The notes: generated from the sequence alone by a model not told the origin. A DNA stretch of 64,000 nt from Variovorax paradoxus (GCF_030815855.1 NZ_JAUSXG010000001.1:620001-684000); one strand, 5' to 3'; positions 53,451 through 62,434 are shown, numbered from the stretch's first letter. Translations and numbers: made by a program.

Positions 53451-54815
53451 ATGAACCTCCGCACCAAGATCGTCGCGCTGGCCGTAGCACCGCTGCTCAT
53501 TGCGCTGGTGCTGGTGGCCCTGGCGGTGCGCCACCAGGAGCATGACCTGGCCCGGCGTGAGCGCGCGCTCATCGAAAAAAGCTACATGGACCAGCGGCGC
53601 AGCGAACTGCGCAGCTACGTCGACCTGGCCGTGAGCATCGTGCGGCCCCTGTACGACGCCGGCCGGGACGACGAGGAAACCCGCACCGAAGCCCTGCGTC
53701 GCCTGGCCGCGCTCGACTACGGCGACGACGGCTACTTCTTCGTCTACGACATGCAGGGCCGCTCGCTCATGCATTCGCGCCAGCCCGATCTCGTGGGCCA
53801 GAACCTCTGGGAACTGCGCGACTCCCGAGGACGCTTCACCATCCAGGACCTGATAGCGGGCGCGCGCACAGGCGGCGGCTATGTCGAGTACGAATGGCGC
53901 AAGCCCTCCAGCGAGCAGATGGCGCCCAAGCTCGGCTACGTGACGGCGCTGCCGCGCTGGAACTGGATGGTCGGTACCGGCCTGTACCTGGACGACATCG
54001 AAACCACCATGCAGACGCTCGACCGCCAGATGAGCGCCAACGTCACCACCACGCTGCTCTGGATTGCCGGCATTGCCGCGCTGTGCCTGGGCGTGGTCAG
54101 CGCCACCGGCCTGCTGCTCAACCTCAGCGAGCACCGCGTGGCCGAAGCCAAGCTGCGGCTGCTGGCGCGGCGCGTGGTGCAGTCGCAGGAAGAAGAGCGC
54201 GGCCACCTCGCGCGCGAGCTGCACGACGGCACCAGCCAGACGCTGGTGTCGGCCAAGCTGCTGATCGAATCCGCCGTGGATGCGCTCGACCGCGAACGCC
54301 AGCCCACGCCGCCCGCACTGAGCAAGGCGCTGCAACGGCTCAACGATTCATTGCTCGAAGTGCGCCGCATTTCGCACCGCCTGCGGCCGGCCCTGCTCGA
54401 CACGCTCGGGCTGCCGGCCGCGCTCGAACGCCTGGGCGACGAGTTTGCGGAAGAGGGCGCCATCGATGCATCGATCATGGTCGAGGGCGAAGCCTTCGAA
54501 CTCTCGCAAGAGGCCAAGACCGCGCTCTTTCGCGTCACGCAAGAGGCGCTCACCAACGTGCGCAAGCACGCGAAGGCCCAGCGCGTGCACATTGCACTGA
54601 GCTTCTCCGACGACGAAGGCGTGCGGCTCGAAATCGGCGACGACGGCACCGGCTTCGACGTCAACGCCATGCAACTCGACCCGCGCCGGGGCATCGGCCT
54701 GCGCAACATGCGCGAACGCATGGAATCCATCGGCGGGCACCTCAGCGTGCATTCCGGCGAAGGCCGGACATCCATCGTGGCCGAAGTGCCGGCCGCCAGC
54801 GCAAGGCCTGAATAA
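53451..54815 (+). CDS. CACHE-domain histidine kinase, NarX/DegS type
   Basis: The 454-residue protein has an N-terminal helix (IVALAVAPLLIALVLVALAV), a periplasmic single CACHE sensor (LAALDYGDDGYFFVYDMQGR, SLMHSRQPDLVGQNLWELRD, TALPRWNWMVGTGLYLDDI) and a second helix near 200-225. A HisKA_3 domain with H-box HLARELHDGTSQTLVSAKL and an HATPase with ALTNVRKHAKA and GIGLRNMRERM follow. CACHE domains of this type sense small carboxylates or amino acids. It is followed after 7 bp by its response regulator. Confidence 0.93.
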   Translation: MNLRTKIVALAVAPLLIALVLVALAVRHQEHDLARRERALIEKSYMDQRRSELRSYVDLAVSIVRPLYDAGRDDEETRTEALRRLAALDYGDDGYFFVYDMQGRSLMHSRQPDLVGQNLWELRDSRGRFTIQDLIAGARTGGGYVEYEWRKPSSEQMAPKLGYVTALPRWNWMVGTGLYLDDIETTMQTLDRQMSANVTTTLLWIAGIAALCLGVVSATGLLLNLSEHRVAEAKLRLLARRVVQSQEEERGHLARELHDGTSQTLVSAKLLIESAVDALDRERQPTPPALSKALQRLNDSLLEVRRISHRLRPALLDTLGLPAALERLGDEFAEEGAIDASIMVEGEAFELSQEAKTALFRVTQEALTNVRKHAKAQRVHIALSFSDDEGVRLEIGDDGTGFDVNAMQLDPRRGIGLRNMRERMESIGGHLSVHSGEGRTSIVAEVPAASARPE

Positions 54816-54822
54816 ATAGCCG

Positions 54823-55467
54823 ATGACAAAAGACGCTGCCGCCCCGATCCGCCTCTTTCTCGTCGACGACCACCCGCTGGTGCGCGATGGCCTGCGCGCG
54901 CGGCTCGGCGCCATGCCCAACCTCGAGATCGTCGGCGAGGCGGGCAGCGCAACCGAGGCGCTGGCACTTGTCGAACAGCTGCGCCCCGACTTGCTGCTGA
55001 TGGATGTCGGCATGAAAGACATGAACGGCATCGACCTGGCCGCGCTCGTGCTGCAACGCCAGCCCGCGCCGCACGTGGTGATGCTCAGCATGTACGACAA
55101 CCCCGAGTACGTGCAGAAGGCCCTGCAGGTGGGCGCGCGCGGCTACGTGCTGAAGGACGCGCCGGCCGCCGAGATCGTCGCCGCCATCGAGGCCGTGTCA
55201 GCCGGCGGCACCTTCCTGAGCCCCGCGGTGTCGAAGAAGCTGTTTCGCAACCAGGCGCCCAGGCCGCTGCTCACGCCGCGCGAGAGCGAAATACTCACTG
55301 CGCTAGGCCGGGGCGAATCGAGCAAGCAGATTGCGCGGGATTTGGGGCTGAGCGTGCGTACCGTGGAGGCGCATCGGCAGAGCATCAAGCGGCGGTTGGG
55401 GATTGAGGGGCAGGCGGAGTTGATCAAGTATGCGGTGGAGCATGCGAGGGAGTTTGGGGGCGGGTGA
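54823..55467 (+). CDS. NarL/FixJ-type response regulator
   Basis: The 214-residue protein has a receiver with FLVDDHPLVRDG (acidic pair), phosphoacceptor in LLLMDVGMKDMNGID and lysine in YVLKDAPAAEI. A LuxR-type helix-turn-helix follows (LTPRESEILTALGRGESSKQIARDLGLSVRTVEAHRQSIKRRLG). It is the cognate partner of the CACHE kinase directly upstream. Target genes are not evident from the surrounding sequence. Confidence 0.94.
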   Translation: MTKDAAAPIRLFLVDDHPLVRDGLRARLGAMPNLEIVGEAGSATEALALVEQLRPDLLLMDVGMKDMNGIDLAALVLQRQPAPHVVMLSMYDNPEYVQKALQVGARGYVLKDAPAAEIVAAIEAVSAGGTFLSPAVSKKLFRNQAPRPLLTPRESEILTALGRGESSKQIARDLGLSVRTVEAHRQSIKRRLGIEGQAELIKYAVEHAREFGGG

Positions 55468-55757
55468 GCTCGCACCTCTGGCTGTGCTCAACGAGCAAGC
55501 TGGGCCAGAACCCGTCTGTAATGAAGTGAAATGGACTGGCGCATGAACAGGCGCCACAGTGATCAAGTTCGGTTCCCGGCTTGGGCGGAATGGGCAAGAC
55601 GATGGCTTTCTTTGATGCCATCGCCGGCCTGGACCCGCAGATCGCATGGCGCGTGGCCTTCGGTCTGTTGCGCCCAATGTTGGCATCCGGGCGTTCCCGT
55701 CGATTTCGGGGACGAGCGCGCACTTCTCATCCATCCACTCAAGCAAGGAGCACGGCC

Positions 55758-56774
55758 ATGTCTTTCAAGATTCTCTGCTGCGACGGCGGCGGCATTCGCG
55801 GCGTCATCACGGCGCTGCTGATCCAGGACCTGGACCGAAGCTTCGGCATCGTCCAAGGCGCAGACGGTTTCGCCGGCACTTCCACTGGTGGCCTGATCTC
55901 GCTGGGCCTCGCGAGCAATGTGGGCATTGACGCCATCGTCGATCTCTACCAAAACGAAGGGGCCAAGATCTTCGAGCCCAACGGCTGGTGGCTGGACGCA
56001 CAGGCCAAGCAGCAAGACCGGGCGCCGGCTCGGTCGGCGGAGGAACTGCTGGGCAGCGGCCCCGGCATCTTCAAATGCCAGTACGTCAACACCGGCTTGC
56101 AGGCGGTCGCCCAGAAGCTGGTGGGCAACGGCGCGTTGTCGTCGGCGAGCCGCTTCGTGGCCGTCAACTCCGCGCGGCTGTGGGATGCGAGCGACAACAA
56201 CTGGGCACCGTGCACCATCTCCAACGGCCCGAACAACATCTACCGCGGCATCAGCATGGTGGACGCCGCGCTGGCCACTTCGGCTGCGCCGACGTACTTC
56301 CCGCCGTACCAGGTGGAGGACTTCGGCTACTTCGCCGACGGCGGTACCTTTGCCAACAACCCCTCGATGACGGCGGTCGTGGAGGCAATCTACCAAGGCT
56401 ACGCCACCGCCGCGTCGGACATCGTGATGCTGTCGCTGGGCACCGGCGACAACCCGGTGGGCGTGCCGCCTGGCTCCGTGTCCAATCCGCTGAACTGGGG
56501 CGCTACGCACTGGCTGTGGCCGTTCAGCGACGGCGCGGTGCCCGCCACGGCGCTGCTCAATCTCACCATGGATGCCACCGCGGAGTTGGCGGCAATCCAG
56601 GCCCAGCAACTGCTCGGCAACAACTACATGCGCGGCAATGTGCCGCTGGCCCAGCCGTTCGGCCTGGACGACTACAAGAACGTAGGCGAGTTGGTGCGCG
56701 CGACGCAGAACTACATAGAGACCTCACCCGACTGGGCTGCGGTGCGCAGTTGGGTGGGGCAGAACTGGGCGTGA
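55758..56774 (+). CDS. Patatin-like phospholipase
   Basis: The protein has 338 residues from ATG 55758 (AAGGAG 13 bp upstream); the longer frame upstream to 55581 has no family similarity. It has the oxyanion loop DGGGIRG (residues 9-15), nucleophile S42 in GTSTGG and the dyad aspartate in YFADGGTFANNP. It is an acyl hydrolase of the patatin superfamily, similar to CapV-like and FabD/lysophospholipase-like proteins. No cyclic-nucleotide synthase lies nearby. The 290 bp before it hold no gene I can support. It opens the accessory region. Confidence 0.9.
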   Translation: MSFKILCCDGGGIRGVITALLIQDLDRSFGIVQGADGFAGTSTGGLISLGLASNVGIDAIVDLYQNEGAKIFEPNGWWLDAQAKQQDRAPARSAEELLGSGPGIFKCQYVNTGLQAVAQKLVGNGALSSASRFVAVNSARLWDASDNNWAPCTISNGPNNIYRGISMVDAALATSAAPTYFPPYQVEDFGYFADGGTFANNPSMTAVVEAIYQGYATAASDIVMLSLGTGDNPVGVPPGSVSNPLNWGATHWLWPFSDGAVPATALLNLTMDATAELAAIQAQQLLGNNYMRGNVPLAQPFGLDDYKNVGELVRATQNYIETSPDWAAVRSWVGQNWA

Positions 56775-56940
56775 GCGAGCAGGCGGATGAGGGGGCTGCA
56801 TACGGCGATATGAAGGCGTAGGCGGCTGCTTCAGACTGACCGCGGTCCTACGGTCGCGACGAGTGAATGTCGCAATCGGGCCCAAAGCGGTACTACGAAA
56901 TTTCACGAAGCAGTCATTCGCAACTGGGCCGGCAACGCTC

Positions 56941-57336
56941 TTACTCAGCGCAGTTCAGCATCCACTGAACACCGAACCGGTCGGTCAATTTGCCGTAGTA
57001 GTCCCCCCACGGCTGAATGCCCAAGGGGGTCGTGACCGTTCCACCTGCAGCCAAAGCTCGGAAGAGATTGTTCGTTGAATCTCGACCGTTCATCGCAAGC
57101 AAATGCGCGGAGCCCCGCATCGGCTCAGCATCATCGTTGTCGGAGGCATAGAAGAGCAAGTCTGGTCCCTCGAACTTGGCATGCATGACCTTGCCGCGCA
57201 TGGCCTCGTTCTTCACGGGCATGCCATCGACCCCGTAGCGAAGCACCTCGACGACACGACCAAGACCACATTGAGTATAGAAAGCCAGGGCGTCATCACA
57301 GGTCGTGGTGAAAAACAAATAGTTCGAGAGTTGCAT
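56941..57336 (-). CDS. VOC family protein (PhnB-like)
   Basis: The protein has 131 residues from ATG 57336; an upstream ATG at 57399 lies in the intergenic region. It has the PhnB/3-demethylubiquinone-like VOC pattern: MQLSNYLFFTTTCDDALAFYTQCGLG, RGKVMHAKFEGPDLLFYASDND and RFGVQWMLNCAE. It is a paralog of the protein at 24370-24771. It lies downstream of the tautomerase gene on the same strand, 28 bp apart, so they are likely one operon under the divergent TetR. Confidence 0.88.
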   Translation of the reverse strand: MQLSNYLFFTTTCDDALAFYTQCGLGRVVEVLRYGVDGMPVKNEAMRGKVMHAKFEGPDLLFYASDNDDAEPMRGSAHLLAMNGRDSTNNLFRALAAGGTVTTPLGIQPWGDYYGKLTDRFGVQWMLNCAE

Positions 57337-57364
57337 GTTGGTATTCCCAGACGTAGATGGGGCG

Positions 57365-57781
57365 TCAGGCCGAGGCGGCTCCTTCGCCGAGTTGCGCATT
57401 GGTGAGAGCCATCCCGGCGATGCCCCAGGCCCCGTCTACCGCGTGCACGACGTTGACCCATATACGCTCCTTCGGGTGCTGCGCGCCTGACAGCTCATGA
57501 ATGATGTTCGTGGCTTCTTCTATGTAGCCAACTTGAACCTCCCGACTGGCGAACGCGAAGGACGGGACCTTCCATTCGACGAACGCCACGGAGGCCTCCT
57601 TTGATCCGGAGTACGTGTGCTCCGTTGGCAAGACGTGGATCGAGCCCACGATGTTGGGCGTCATCGCCTTGTTTTCTGCCAAGCCATGCCATCTAAGCAT
57701 GGCATCTGACAGGCGGCTGAAGGCGATTTTTTCCTGGCCTTTGGGAAGAACGCCCTCGGTGAGGGTGAGAGTAAGTGGCAT
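57365..57781 (-). CDS. Tautomerase-superfamily protein (4-oxalocrotonate tautomerase-like)
   Basis: The 138-residue protein starts MPLTLTLTEGVLPKGQEKIA, so removal of Met would leave the catalytic N-terminal proline of this superfamily. The second half (EVQVGYIEEATNIIHELSG, RIWVNVVHAVDGAWGIAG) fits a second beta-alpha-beta unit, so it is a fused-dimer type. The reaction is unknown. It is divergent from a TetR regulator gene, with two operator-like sites between them. Confidence 0.82.
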   Translation of the reverse strand: MPLTLTLTEGVLPKGQEKIAFSRLSDAMLRWHGLAENKAMTPNIVGSIHVLPTEHTYSGSKEASVAFVEWKVPSFAFASREVQVGYIEEATNIIHELSGAQHPKERIWVNVVHAVDGAWGIAGMALTNAQLGEGAASA

Positions 57782-57844
57782 GGGTACTCCAAACAGAAAG
57801 AACGGCGTCGCTCATGCGCTGCGAACCGCAGAACATTTCAAGTA

Positions 57845-57876
57845 ACGACCGTTATTCGATAATACATAACGATCGT
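57845..57876. promoter_or_regulatory. Paired operator-like sites between the tautomerase and TetR genes
   Basis: ACGACCGTTAT (57845-57855) and ATAACGATCGT (57866-57876) are inverted with one mismatch across a 10-bp spacer. Each half is itself near-palindromic around TAACGNNCGTTA, as is usual for TetR operators. The position suits simultaneous control of both divergent genes. Confidence 0.65.
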
Positions 57877-57906
57877 GTTTTGAACAACTACAATCGTCAG
57901 CTTCAC

Positions 57907-58530
57907 ATGTTGAAGGAGCCCCTCGTGTCAAGGTCCGAACAGAAGGTGCAGACGCGGCAACGCATACTGGATGGCGCAGGGCGCGGGTTTCGCAAGGCAG
58001 GATTTGGCGGGATTGGGGTTGACGGCCTGGCGAAGGAAGCAGGCCTGACATCGGGTGCCTTCTACGTTCATTTCGACTCGAAGGCCCACGCATTCCGGGA
58101 GTCGGTCGCACAGGGCATGGCCGAATTGCGAGGCGGCGTGCTGCACTTCCAGGAAAAGCACGGACGCACGTGGTGGCCGGAGTTTGTGCGCTTCTACCTC
58201 AGTGCCAAGCGGACCTGTGACTTGTCAGAGAGTTGCACGCTTCAGACGATGCCGGCAGAAGTCGCGCGATCGGATGAAGGTTCCCGTGAGACGTTTGAAA
58301 AGGCTTTGCGCGACGTTGCGCAGGTGATCGTCGACGGTCCAGCCTCGCCAAATGCACCACGAGACATTGGAGCCGCTTGCGCCGCCCTCTCTTCGCTTGC
58401 GGGAGCGGTTACGCTTGCACGTTCCGTAGGAAGTAACTTCGCAGACCAGATAGCCGCAGCAACAGAACACGCGCTGCTAGGGTCGCTAGGCGGAAAGAGT
58501 CGATCAACGACATCAGAACGCGACCGGTAG
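57907..58530 (+). CDS. TetR family transcriptional regulator
   Basis: The protein has 207 residues from ATG 57907; a GTG six codons on is an alternative. The N-terminal helix-turn-helix is TRQRILDGAGRGFRKAGFGGIGVDGLAKEAGLTSGAFYVHFDSKAHA. The C-terminal ligand domain has ESCTLQTMPAEVARSDE, typical of the AcrR/NemR-like group that often senses electrophiles (a cysteine is present in ESCTLQ). It probably represses the divergent tautomerase and VOC genes. Confidence 0.9.
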   Translation: MLKEPLVSRSEQKVQTRQRILDGAGRGFRKAGFGGIGVDGLAKEAGLTSGAFYVHFDSKAHAFRESVAQGMAELRGGVLHFQEKHGRTWWPEFVRFYLSAKRTCDLSESCTLQTMPAEVARSDEGSRETFEKALRDVAQVIVDGPASPNAPRDIGAACAALSSLAGAVTLARSVGSNFADQIAAATEHALLGSLGGKSRSTTSERDR

Positions 58531-58593
58531 GTTCAGCTTCCAAGCGAAATGGGCGAGGGTACCGGACGTCGGCTCATGGCCGACAACCGTCTG

Positions 58594-59070
58594 TCATGCA
58601 GCTTGCGCCGCGAGCATGACAGCAGTGGTTTGGGCCCAAAACGTTGGGCTTCGTTCGTTGATGCGCTCGCACAACCACAACGAAGCTTGCTTCGTCGGCG
58701 AATCGGCCTCGCGAAGCTTTCGAACAAGCGCAGCTCGGGCGGACGCACTGTTCAGAACACGCATCAGCACTATCGAAGCCCACTTGGGAGCTCTCGCTCG
58801 CATGTCAGGCAGGACCTGAAGAAGCCCTGCGACGTATTCAGCGTCGGTGAACGCCTCTGCCACATGGATGAGCGAGAACATGGCCTCGTCATAGTCGGCC
58901 TCGTCATCCAGTAAGAGAAGCAGCGGACCAATATAGGCAGCAGTGGGACGGGCAACGAGGTCTTCCAGCGCTCGGTCAAGCGCTTGAACCGCGCCGGCAC
59001 CGCGCATTGCCGCAGCACTCCGAACCTCTCGAATCGTGGCGTCAACTTCAGCAGCGCCGGTCATGTTCAT
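58594..59070 (-). CDS. Imm30-like immunity protein (orphan)
   Basis: The 158-residue all-helical protein has the section DEAMFSLIHVAEAFTDAEYVAGLLQVLP followed by MRARAPKWASIVLMRVLNS, which resembles the Imm30 immunity family of polymorphic toxin systems. The call rests on pattern memory, not a search. No toxin gene with an identifiable C-terminal domain is next to it. Codon use looks less GC-rich than in the flanking core genes. Confidence 0.5.
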   Translation of the reverse strand: MNMTGAAEVDATIREVRSAAAMRGAGAVQALDRALEDLVARPTAAYIGPLLLLLDDEADYDEAMFSLIHVAEAFTDAEYVAGLLQVLPDMRARAPKWASIVLMRVLNSASARAALVRKLREADSPTKQASLWLCERINERSPTFWAQTTAVMLAAQAA

Positions 59071-59177
59071 TGCGCTCGTTCATGGATATGAGCCTTCGAT
59101 TTTTGATGGATCCGCTGAAACCAAATGGTCGCGTTGGGGCGAATTCTGCCTCGCCGTCGACTGCCCGGTCTTGGCCA

Positions 59178-59462
59178 TCAGACGGCGGCGGAGCCGAGAA
59201 GGTACACCTTCGAGCCTACGGGAAGACTGGCCTTCGCGACCGCACGAGGCAAGGAAAACGGCGCGTGAACCATAGGCCGCCCTCGGTTAATCATCTCGAA
59301 GGCGGCGATGTTCGTCCGAACCTGCGCGCCCTGCGGAGTCTCGATGAGGAGCTGCGCCCCAGTCTTCACGTCCCGTCCGAACGCGTACGGAACCACCGGC
59401 ACGAGCACACAACCTCGGCCGCCGATATCAAACACGTCTTCGATTTCGAACAAGAACTGCAT
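59178..59462 (-). CDS. Small EF-Tu domain-2-like beta-barrel protein
   Basis: This 94-residue stand-alone protein reads FEIEDVFDIGGRGCVLVPVV, close to the domain 2 opening of translational GTPases (VEDVFSIPGRGTVVTGRV), followed by VKTGAQLLIETPQGAQV and a FEMINRG-like strand. There is no GTPase domain. Such isolated barrels are known as small uncharacterised proteins, some next to immunity genes. The function is unknown. The 195 bp beyond its start contain no gene I can support. Confidence 0.6.
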   Translation of the reverse strand: MQFLFEIEDVFDIGGRGCVLVPVVPYAFGRDVKTGAQLLIETPQGAQVRTNIAAFEMINRGRPMVHAPFSLPRAVAKASLPVGSKVYLLGSAAV

Positions 59463-59657
59463 CTTGATGGTCGTTGGGGAAAAACTGGAGGGTCGAGGCG
59501 AACTTCTGCTTTTGGCCGAACTCGGAAGTCTAGCCTTGAGCAGCGGCAGTCCACTTCCGCTGCATAGCCGCCATCAGCAGACCAACGTCGAACGCGGAGG
59601 CTCTAGTTGCTATCGAGCGGTAGTGGCCAGAGTGGCTGAACTCCTGTCTGTCTTGGG

Positions 59658-60167
59658 TTAGTAGGCACCCATGTAGTCGCGCTTACCGATCTCAATACCG
59701 TTGTGGCGCAAGATGGCATAGGTGGTGGTCAAGTGGAAGAAAAACTGCGGCAGTCCATAGTGTAGAAGATATGCACCTGCGGTCAGCTTCTTTTCCTTGG
59801 GAGTGCCGGGGCGCAATACGATCTCGCGGCTCTCGCTCGAATCAAATTGCTCAGACTTGAAGGAGCCGATATGGGCCAAAGCTTTGGCGATCAACGCTTG
59901 CAGGTCGGCGAAGCTGACCTCAGTGTCGGGCCAGGACGGCACCTCGGCACCAGCCAGGCGGGAGGCAATGCCCTTGGAGAAGTCTGCGGCGATCTGTACC
60001 TGACGTACCAGCGGAAACATGTCAGGGAACAGCCGCGCCTGCAGCAGCGCATTTGAATCGATATTTTTTTGCGTCGCGTGGTCTTCGGCCTTCTTGAGCA
60101 CGTCGGATAGGGCGCGCAGCATCTGCTGCATGACGGGAACGGAGGCGTTGTACAGCGGGCTGGTCAT
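59658..60167 (-). CDS. DUF1993 family protein
   Basis: The protein has 169 residues from ATG 60167. It is recognisable as DUF1993 (DinB-like four-helix fold) from SPLYNASVPVMQQMLRALSDVLKKAEDHA at the start, RLFPDMFPLVRQVQIAADFSKG and YLLHYGLPQFFFHLTTTYAILRHNGIEIGKRDYMG at the end. The histidines of the last helix could bind metal. The role is unknown. Confidence 0.88.
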   Translation of the reverse strand: MTSPLYNASVPVMQQMLRALSDVLKKAEDHATQKNIDSNALLQARLFPDMFPLVRQVQIAADFSKGIASRLAGAEVPSWPDTEVSFADLQALIAKALAHIGSFKSEQFDSSESREIVLRPGTPKEKKLTAGAYLLHYGLPQFFFHLTTTYAILRHNGIEIGKRDYMGAY

Positions 60168-60421
60168 AGTGAGTTCACTTCTAAAATTGGGCACGATGGC
60201 CGGAGTTGGCGTGGCAGAGGCCCTGCCGACCATGTAAGGCTAACAGCACAGGGCGAACTGAATCGCCCCGACTTTTGTGGCCAGCTTTTATTCCCGCTGG
60301 TAGTCGGAGCAGCCGCGTTGAAGGGCAGTTCACTAGCAAGAAGCGGACGCCAATTGCAGACGCACGACAGACCGCGATCGTTGCATAGCCGACCCTCGGC
60401 GGGCCACAGTACTTACAACCG

Positions 60422-61291
60422 TCAAGCGGCGGTGCCGCGGCAACGCGGATAGTCCGAACACCCCCAGAATTCCTGGCCTGCGTTGGCTCCCTTCTTCGCC
60501 GTACGTCGCACCATGGGCTGCGTGCACTTGGGGCAGCTCGGGGCGGCCGTCTTCGCAGCCTGAGGTGCTGCATTGCTGGCATGCCCCGCCTTGTTGCGAT
60601 CGTCGGGCTTGGCCGAAGAGCTTCCTCGGGCCTGCGTCAACAACCGGTGCAGTTGCGGGCCATCGAGCAGGCGGAGGTTGCGACCACTGGCGAAAGCTTC
60701 GGCCTCCGGCGTAAATCGACCAGACGTGACCACGAATCCACCGGCGGCGCGCTTGGCCGCCATGGCGCCGTAGAGCTCGCGCACCACCGGCACGCCAACC
60801 TTGAAGGCCCGCCATTGCTTGCACTGCACCAGGTACTTCTCTCCGTTCTTGCGAAGGGTGAGATCGACGCCGTCGTCTGGGCCCGGCTCGAAGTTCTCCG
60901 TGACTTGGTAGCCCTGCAAGCGAAAGCCCTCGCCGACGAGCATCTCGAATTCGCGCCAACTCATGTTGTCGAGGATGTCGGGCGCGTCTGAGCGGGTCAC
61001 GCTGTCCACCAATGATCGGCGCGCGTGACGGCGCCAAGCGGAGATGGCCGCGCCAGCAAGGCAGAGGATCGGCACGATGTATTGCCCGGCGGTTGCAAGG
61101 CCGCGTCCCACGGCTCCGACCATCGCGTTGCCCATCTCGCCGGGGGCAAGGGCAACCGGAAGGGGCGCTATCGCGATGCGGTGGAGCAGCAGGTACCCGG
61201 CAATCGCCAGAATGACCCCCACGTACCAAGGCAACAGCGCGATCAGGTCGACCACGTCTTCGGCGGGGCTGGTTTTTTTGCGGCGAGCCAT
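60422..61291 (-). CDS. Membrane-anchored Mrr-type restriction endonuclease-like protein with zinc ribbon
   Basis: The 289-residue protein has three parts. Two membrane helices lie near residues 16-38 and 68-88. An Mrr_cat nuclease domain spans about 105-215, with FEMLVGEGFRLQGYQV, the catalytic acids in PGPDDGVDLTL and the QxK motif YLVQCKQW. A topoisomerase-type C4 zinc ribbon closes it (CPKC...WGCSDYPRC, about 255-285). It could cut foreign or modified DNA near the membrane. No methyltransferase lies next to it, as expected for Mrr-like enzymes. Confidence 0.88.
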   Translation of the reverse strand: MARRKKTSPAEDVVDLIALLPWYVGVILAIAGYLLLHRIAIAPLPVALAPGEMGNAMVGAVGRGLATAGQYIVPILCLAGAAISAWRRHARRSLVDSVTRSDAPDILDNMSWREFEMLVGEGFRLQGYQVTENFEPGPDDGVDLTLRKNGEKYLVQCKQWRAFKVGVPVVRELYGAMAAKRAAGGFVVTSGRFTPEAEAFASGRNLRLLDGPQLHRLLTQARGSSSAKPDDRNKAGHASNAAPQAAKTAAPSCPKCTQPMVRRTAKKGANAGQEFWGCSDYPRCRGTAA

Positions 61292-61462
61292 CGGTGATTT
61301 CCTCCTCTTGGCGGATTCTGCCCAAAAGTGACTGATCTCGATACGCAGGGTTACATATCGGCTCGTTCAAGCACTGCCATGCGTGATGGTGCTTCCCGGC
61401 CCGCGCGGAAGGCTGCATCGGCAGGCCTGGAGCGTGCTTCAGTCACCCGCCGGCCCCCAGTT

Positions 61463-61966
61463 TCAGGCTGGAACTCGCCCTCTCGCAGACGCTTCCGCCT
61501 CATGCAGATACGTCGTGAAGCCATCCTTGGCCGGGGGAGCTGAGTTGAGCAGCATCACTGCGCTGATCTGTCCTCGATGACCTGCTCCGTGGGTGACGAC
61601 ATGCATGAGCATCTCCTCGCGGGACATACGCCCCGGTGCGCCGTCGGTGAATGCGAAATCGATTCGTTCGGTCAATTGGCCAAGGTCGAGCGTCGACACA
61701 TAGTCGATGTATTCCTGGTCGCTTCTTCTGAGATCAATAGATAGATATTCCAGTGTCGGCATCTCACCCAGATTGGCCGATGGGTACGCGTGAGCTTCTC
61801 GCTTGACATGCGCGGCGAATATCCGGTCGACCACATAGGTGTGGCTCAAAGCCTTGATGGCCAATGCGGTGATCGGGGAGTTGTCGCCAAGCCGGGCAAG
61901 CGCGGTCAATAGGTGGTCGTTCGCCCACGCTTTGTATCTGAAGAGGCGATGCAATGTGTTGTCCAC
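61463..61966 (-). CDS. DinB family protein
   Basis: The 167-residue four-helix DinB fold protein starts TLHRLFRYKAWANDHLLTAL. The three metal-binding histidines are likely in ALSHTYVVDRIFAAH and VVTHGAGHRGQI. DinB/YfiT proteins include thiol-dependent transferases. It is divergent from the interrupted TetR gene, with a small palindrome in the 127-bp gap, so it was probably under that regulator. Confidence 0.9.
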   Translation of the reverse strand: MDNTLHRLFRYKAWANDHLLTALARLGDNSPITALAIKALSHTYVVDRIFAAHVKREAHAYPSANLGEMPTLEYLSIDLRRSDQEYIDYVSTLDLGQLTERIDFAFTDGAPGRMSREEMLMHVVTHGAGHRGQISAVMLLNSAPPAKDGFTTYLHEAEASARGRVPA

Positions 61967-62050
61967 GTTGTGGATCTCCTGGAGTGTTTGCGCGCTACAG
62001 ATCTCACATGCAAGATGTTGCGCGAACCTTGCACGTCAGCCAAGAATATG

Positions 62051-62064
62051 AGCGATTATTCGCT
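62051..62064. promoter_or_regulatory. Short palindrome upstream of the interrupted TetR gene
   Basis: AGCGA-TTAT-TCGCT lies 30 bp before the TetR start and 85 bp before the DinB start. It is a candidate TetR operator that would control both genes. Confidence 0.4.
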
Positions 62065-62416
62065 TTTTCTACTCGCATTGGCGGCACCAGAAAATGGCGC
62101 GAAAACCAGCTATCAAGCCCAGGAAAATCGCGACTCAGGAGCGATCGCGCGTGACGGTCGAAAACCTGATCGAGGCAACTGCTCGCATTCTGGTCAAGGA
62201 AGGCTTCGACAAGGCGAGCACCAATCGCATTGCGGAGGTTGCGGGGGTAAGCATCGGTTCGCTCTATCAATATTTCCCCAGCAAGGAGGCGCTTGTCGCC
62301 GCCGTGGTCGAGCGCCACCAACAGCAGATCATGCAAACGGTGCGAAGCGAGTTGACGCGGGTATCGACCCAGCCGCTGGACGTGGCAATGCGCAAATTCG
62401 TCGCGGTCGCGGTTAA

Positions 62417-62434
62417 GGAACGTCTGATCAAGTC
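62417..62434 (+). repeat. Left terminal inverted repeat of the IS element
   Basis: GGAACGTCTGATCAAGTC is directly preceded by the TTAA target copy. It is identical in inverted form to the right end. Confidence 0.95.

Noticed and set aside
55581..55757. Upstream extension of the patatin gene (MGGMGKTMAFFDAIAG...)
   Set aside because: It has a P-loop-like GMGKT by chance but no other ATPase feature, and the patatin fold starts right after ATG 55758 with its own ribosome-binding site.
55758..56774. Patatin as a CBASS effector (CapV-like)
   Set aside because: Neither side has a CD-NTase or ancillary genes. The neighbours are a response regulator and a VOC protein, so it is treated as a stand-alone patatin.
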